A DNA stretch of 64,000 bases from Glaciimonas sp. CA11.2 (GTDB lineage: Bacteria > Pseudomonadota > Gammaproteobacteria > Burkholderiales > Burkholderiaceae_D): NCBI RefSeq assembly GCF_034314045.1, contig NZ_JAVIWL010000001.1, forward strand, positions 3,596,001 through 3,660,000, written 5' to 3'. The position numbers and the translations under genes are program-made. A model generated the notes under the pieces. That model made no database searches and was not told the DNA's origin. It was given only the letters and a program-made list of their open reading frames with translations. Each line of letters starts with the position of its first letter. Within the stretch, counting starts at the first letter, position 1. Shown piece by piece: positions 62,281 to 64,000 of the stretch.

Positions 62281-64000
62281 TCAATCTTCGGACCGATGCA
62301 ATTTGACGTACGCGTCTAACAATGACGACTTGTACACAACTCCTAACAGCTTTGAACGGATGCCATATTCGACCGTTGGGAGTCGTTCGCCCTGATGAGC
62401 CAGAAAATGTTCCAGTGCTTGACTCAGTGTCATTTCCGGGGTGATTACGTGTAAGCAATCCTGTTGGAGGAAGTCCAGTGCAGATTTCATTGATATGTCA
62501 TCTTTATCGAGGATTGCAGATGTCACGTCTTGCAAGGCGACCACGCCGCGATAGTGGTTGCGGTCATCCACGATATAAATATACTTCACAGGATATTGCA
62601 GGAACATGCGCGAAATTTCCTGAAAGCTGGCGGTGATGGGAAGCACGGTATTCGCTGGCTTAATCAAATCTCGCATGTGCGTATTGCGTAACAGTAGACG
62701 TGCTTTTGCATCGCGGTTGCGTTTGATCGTGATTTCGTACATTGCGGTATCGTCGATGGAACGTGCAACAAAATACGCCACTACGCAAGACAACATCAAC
62801 GGCAGCACCACTTGGTAACTTAAGGTCATCTCGAAGATCATGAGGATCGCCATCAACGGCGCGCCGGTTGCAGCGGCGAGAAATGCGCCCATCCCCACGA
62901 TGGCGTAGGCGAAGGGCTCTGACGTGCCACCCGGTAATAACTGGTCCACGCCAAGCCCAACCAGATACCCGATGGCGGCACCAACAAAAAGAGCGGGAGT
63001 GAACACGCCACCCACCGCGCCGGAGCCAGTCGTCAGGGCGGTGGCGATGATCTTGAACACGAGTATGACTAGCACTGCGTTCCAGGCCCACGGAGCCTGC
63101 AGAGGTGAATGCAATAACGAATTAACCACGCTATAACCGTTTCCCCATACTTGAGGAACCCAAATCGATATAATGCCCACCATCAAACCACCTATACCGA
63201 GCCGCAGAGGCATCGACAAGTTGGTTCGCTGAAATGTACGTTTGCTAAGCTGTAGCAGGCGCAGGAACTGCGGCGCGGCGATGCCGCACAGAATACCGAG
63301 CGCGACGAAAAAAATGACTTCTGCACCGAAGATAACCGGAAAGATTGGCATTTCATAGGTCGGCTTGTAACCGGGTAATTCACGCATAGTAATATTGGCG
63401 ACGACCGAGGCGACCAAAATCGGGCCAAAACTGCTCATGGCGATTGATCCTAACACGATTTCAGAAATGAAAAACGCACCCGCAATCGGTGCATTGTAGG
63501 CAGAAGTGAGACCAGCGGCGGCACCGCAAGCGACTAGTAGCCGAAGTTGTTGTGGACTAAAGTGCACTATGCGGCCCACGAAGGAGGCTGCCATTGCTGC
63601 CAAGTGGACCATGGATCCTTCTCGACCAATTGATCCACCGGTGGCGATGGAGCTCAATGAGGAAATACTGCGCAACAGACTTTGCCGCACCGGGATGTTG
63701 CCGTCGCCGATGGAGATAGCCTCCATATAGTCAGACGATGCGCTGACCGTGACCCGCTTCGCCAGCACCAGAAAAATACCAGCAACCACACCGCCGCCTG
63801 CGGGAAGCAGCATGCGCGCATACCACGGCAAGCTCTTAGCGATTTCAACCAAAGAGCCGGTCCGTCCCGTGAGCAGTACCTGAAGACCAAGGATGCCGTC
63901 GCGAAACGCGATCGTGGCGCACGCGCCTAGAAGACCACTGAACGCAGCCCACAACAGCATTGTATGTTCGTCCGAGAAGCGGAAGCGGCGACGGAACAGA
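62281..64000 (-). CDS. CLC-type chloride channel/transporter with CBS domains (5' truncated by window edge)
   Basis: Integral membrane chloride channel or H+/Cl- exchanger. At least 573 residues are in the window; the frame stays open past an ATG at 63960 to the right edge with a typical CLC N terminus (RFRFSDEHTMLLW), so the true start lies outside. Selectivity motifs: GGSIGREGSMVHLAA (GREGS, where GxEGP is usual; the gating Glu is kept) and GSGAVGGVFTPALFVGA. About ten hydrophobic helices are followed by two CBS domains (about the last 130 residues, YIYIVDDRNHYRGVVALQDV, GERLPTVEYG). Confidence 0.92.
   Translation of the reverse strand, partial: LFRRRFRFSDEHTMLLWAAFSGLLGACATIAFRDGILGLQVLLTGRTGSLVEIAKSLPWYARMLLPAGGGVVAGIFLVLAKRVTVSASSDYMEAISIGDGNIPVRQSLLRSISSLSSIATGGSIGREGSMVHLAAMAASFVGRIVHFSPQQLRLLVACGAAAGLTSAYNAPIAGAFFISEIVLGSIAMSSFGPILVASVVANITMRELPGYKPTYEMPIFPVIFGAEVIFFVALGILCGIAAPQFLRLLQLSKRTFQRTNLSMPLRLGIGGLMVGIISIWVPQVWGNGYSVVNSLLHSPLQAPWAWNAVLVILVFKIIATALTTGSGAVGGVFTPALFVGAAIGYLVGLGVDQLLPGGTSEPFAYAIVGMGAFLAAATGAPLMAILMIFEMTLSYQVVLPLMLSCVVAYFVARSIDDTAMYEITIKRNRDAKARLLLRNTHMRDLIKPANTVLPITASFQEISRMFLQYPVKYIYIVDDRNHYRGVVALQDVTSAILDKDDISMKSALDFLQQDCLHVITPEMTLSQALEHFLAHQGERLPTVEYGIRSKLLGVVYKSSLLDAYVKLHRSED

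Overview
The window is a chromosomal segment of a betaproteobacterium, most likely of the Oxalobacteraceae (a Glaciimonas- or Herminiimonas-like organism). The grounds are protein style, conserved gene order (surE-pcm-nlpD-rpoS; ndk-rlmN-pilF-rodZ-ispG-hisS-yfgM-bamB-der-hfq-hflX-hflK-hflC-hisZ-purA; rnr-rlmB; cysS-glycosylase-accA-tilS-lysC) and a base composition that looks near 50 % GC by eye. The genus is inference. No insertion sequence, prophage, rRNA operon or CRISPR array was seen.

Layout. 1-3251: the end of a type II fatty-acid-like gene set (hotdog dehydratase, FabG-type reductase, ketosynthase, phosphopantetheinyl transferase), with start/stop overlaps joining the first three, as at the end of aryl polyene clusters. 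A convergent phasin gene (3199-3729) overlaps it. 4031-8179: surE, pcm, nlpD, rpoS. 8416-10631: rlmD and a convergent Bax1-inhibitor-like membrane protein. 11006-27578: a long co-oriented housekeeping block covering nucleotide metabolism, rRNA modification, type IV pilus and cell-shape factors, isoprenoid synthesis, histidyl-tRNA charging, outer-membrane assembly, ribosome GTPases, Hfq and the HflKC complex, ending with hisZ, purA and a phosphoribosyltransferase. 27688-28089: an orphan lipoprotein.

28509-42358 is a complete myo-inositol catabolic island: two Gfo/Idh/MocA dehydrogenases, a divergent RpiR-type regulator, a CUT2-type ABC importer (binding protein, permease, single-domain ATPase), an IolC kinase fused to a DUF2090 domain, IolD, IolE, IolB and a methylmalonate-semialdehyde dehydrogenase. 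Together these would import inositol and degrade it to acetyl-CoA and a C3 unit. The regulator/importer intergenic space carries five AGTT-type boxes at exact 11-bp spacing, the most striking unexplained DNA pattern here.

42581-44598: two identical tRNA-Leu(CAG) genes in a 96-bp direct repeat bracket a two-gene cassette (unknown secreted protein plus CapA-type metallophosphoesterase). 44850-50805: rnr, rlmB, cysE, a YceH-family gene and a cold-shock gene. 51000-54219 (minus strand): SYLF-domain lipoprotein, lpxH and two cyclophilins, one cytoplasmic and one exported. 54560-60824: cysS, DNA glycosylase, accA, tilS, lysC. 60942-64000: tRNA-Ser(GCU), a possible small RNA, a GNAT acetyltransferase and a CLC chloride channel cut by the window edge.

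Most of the window is ordinary conserved chromosome. The best candidates for something undescribed are regulatory: the phased inositol operator array, the tRNA-bounded cassette, the structured lysC leader and the orphan promoter-terminator unit near 61.3 kb.
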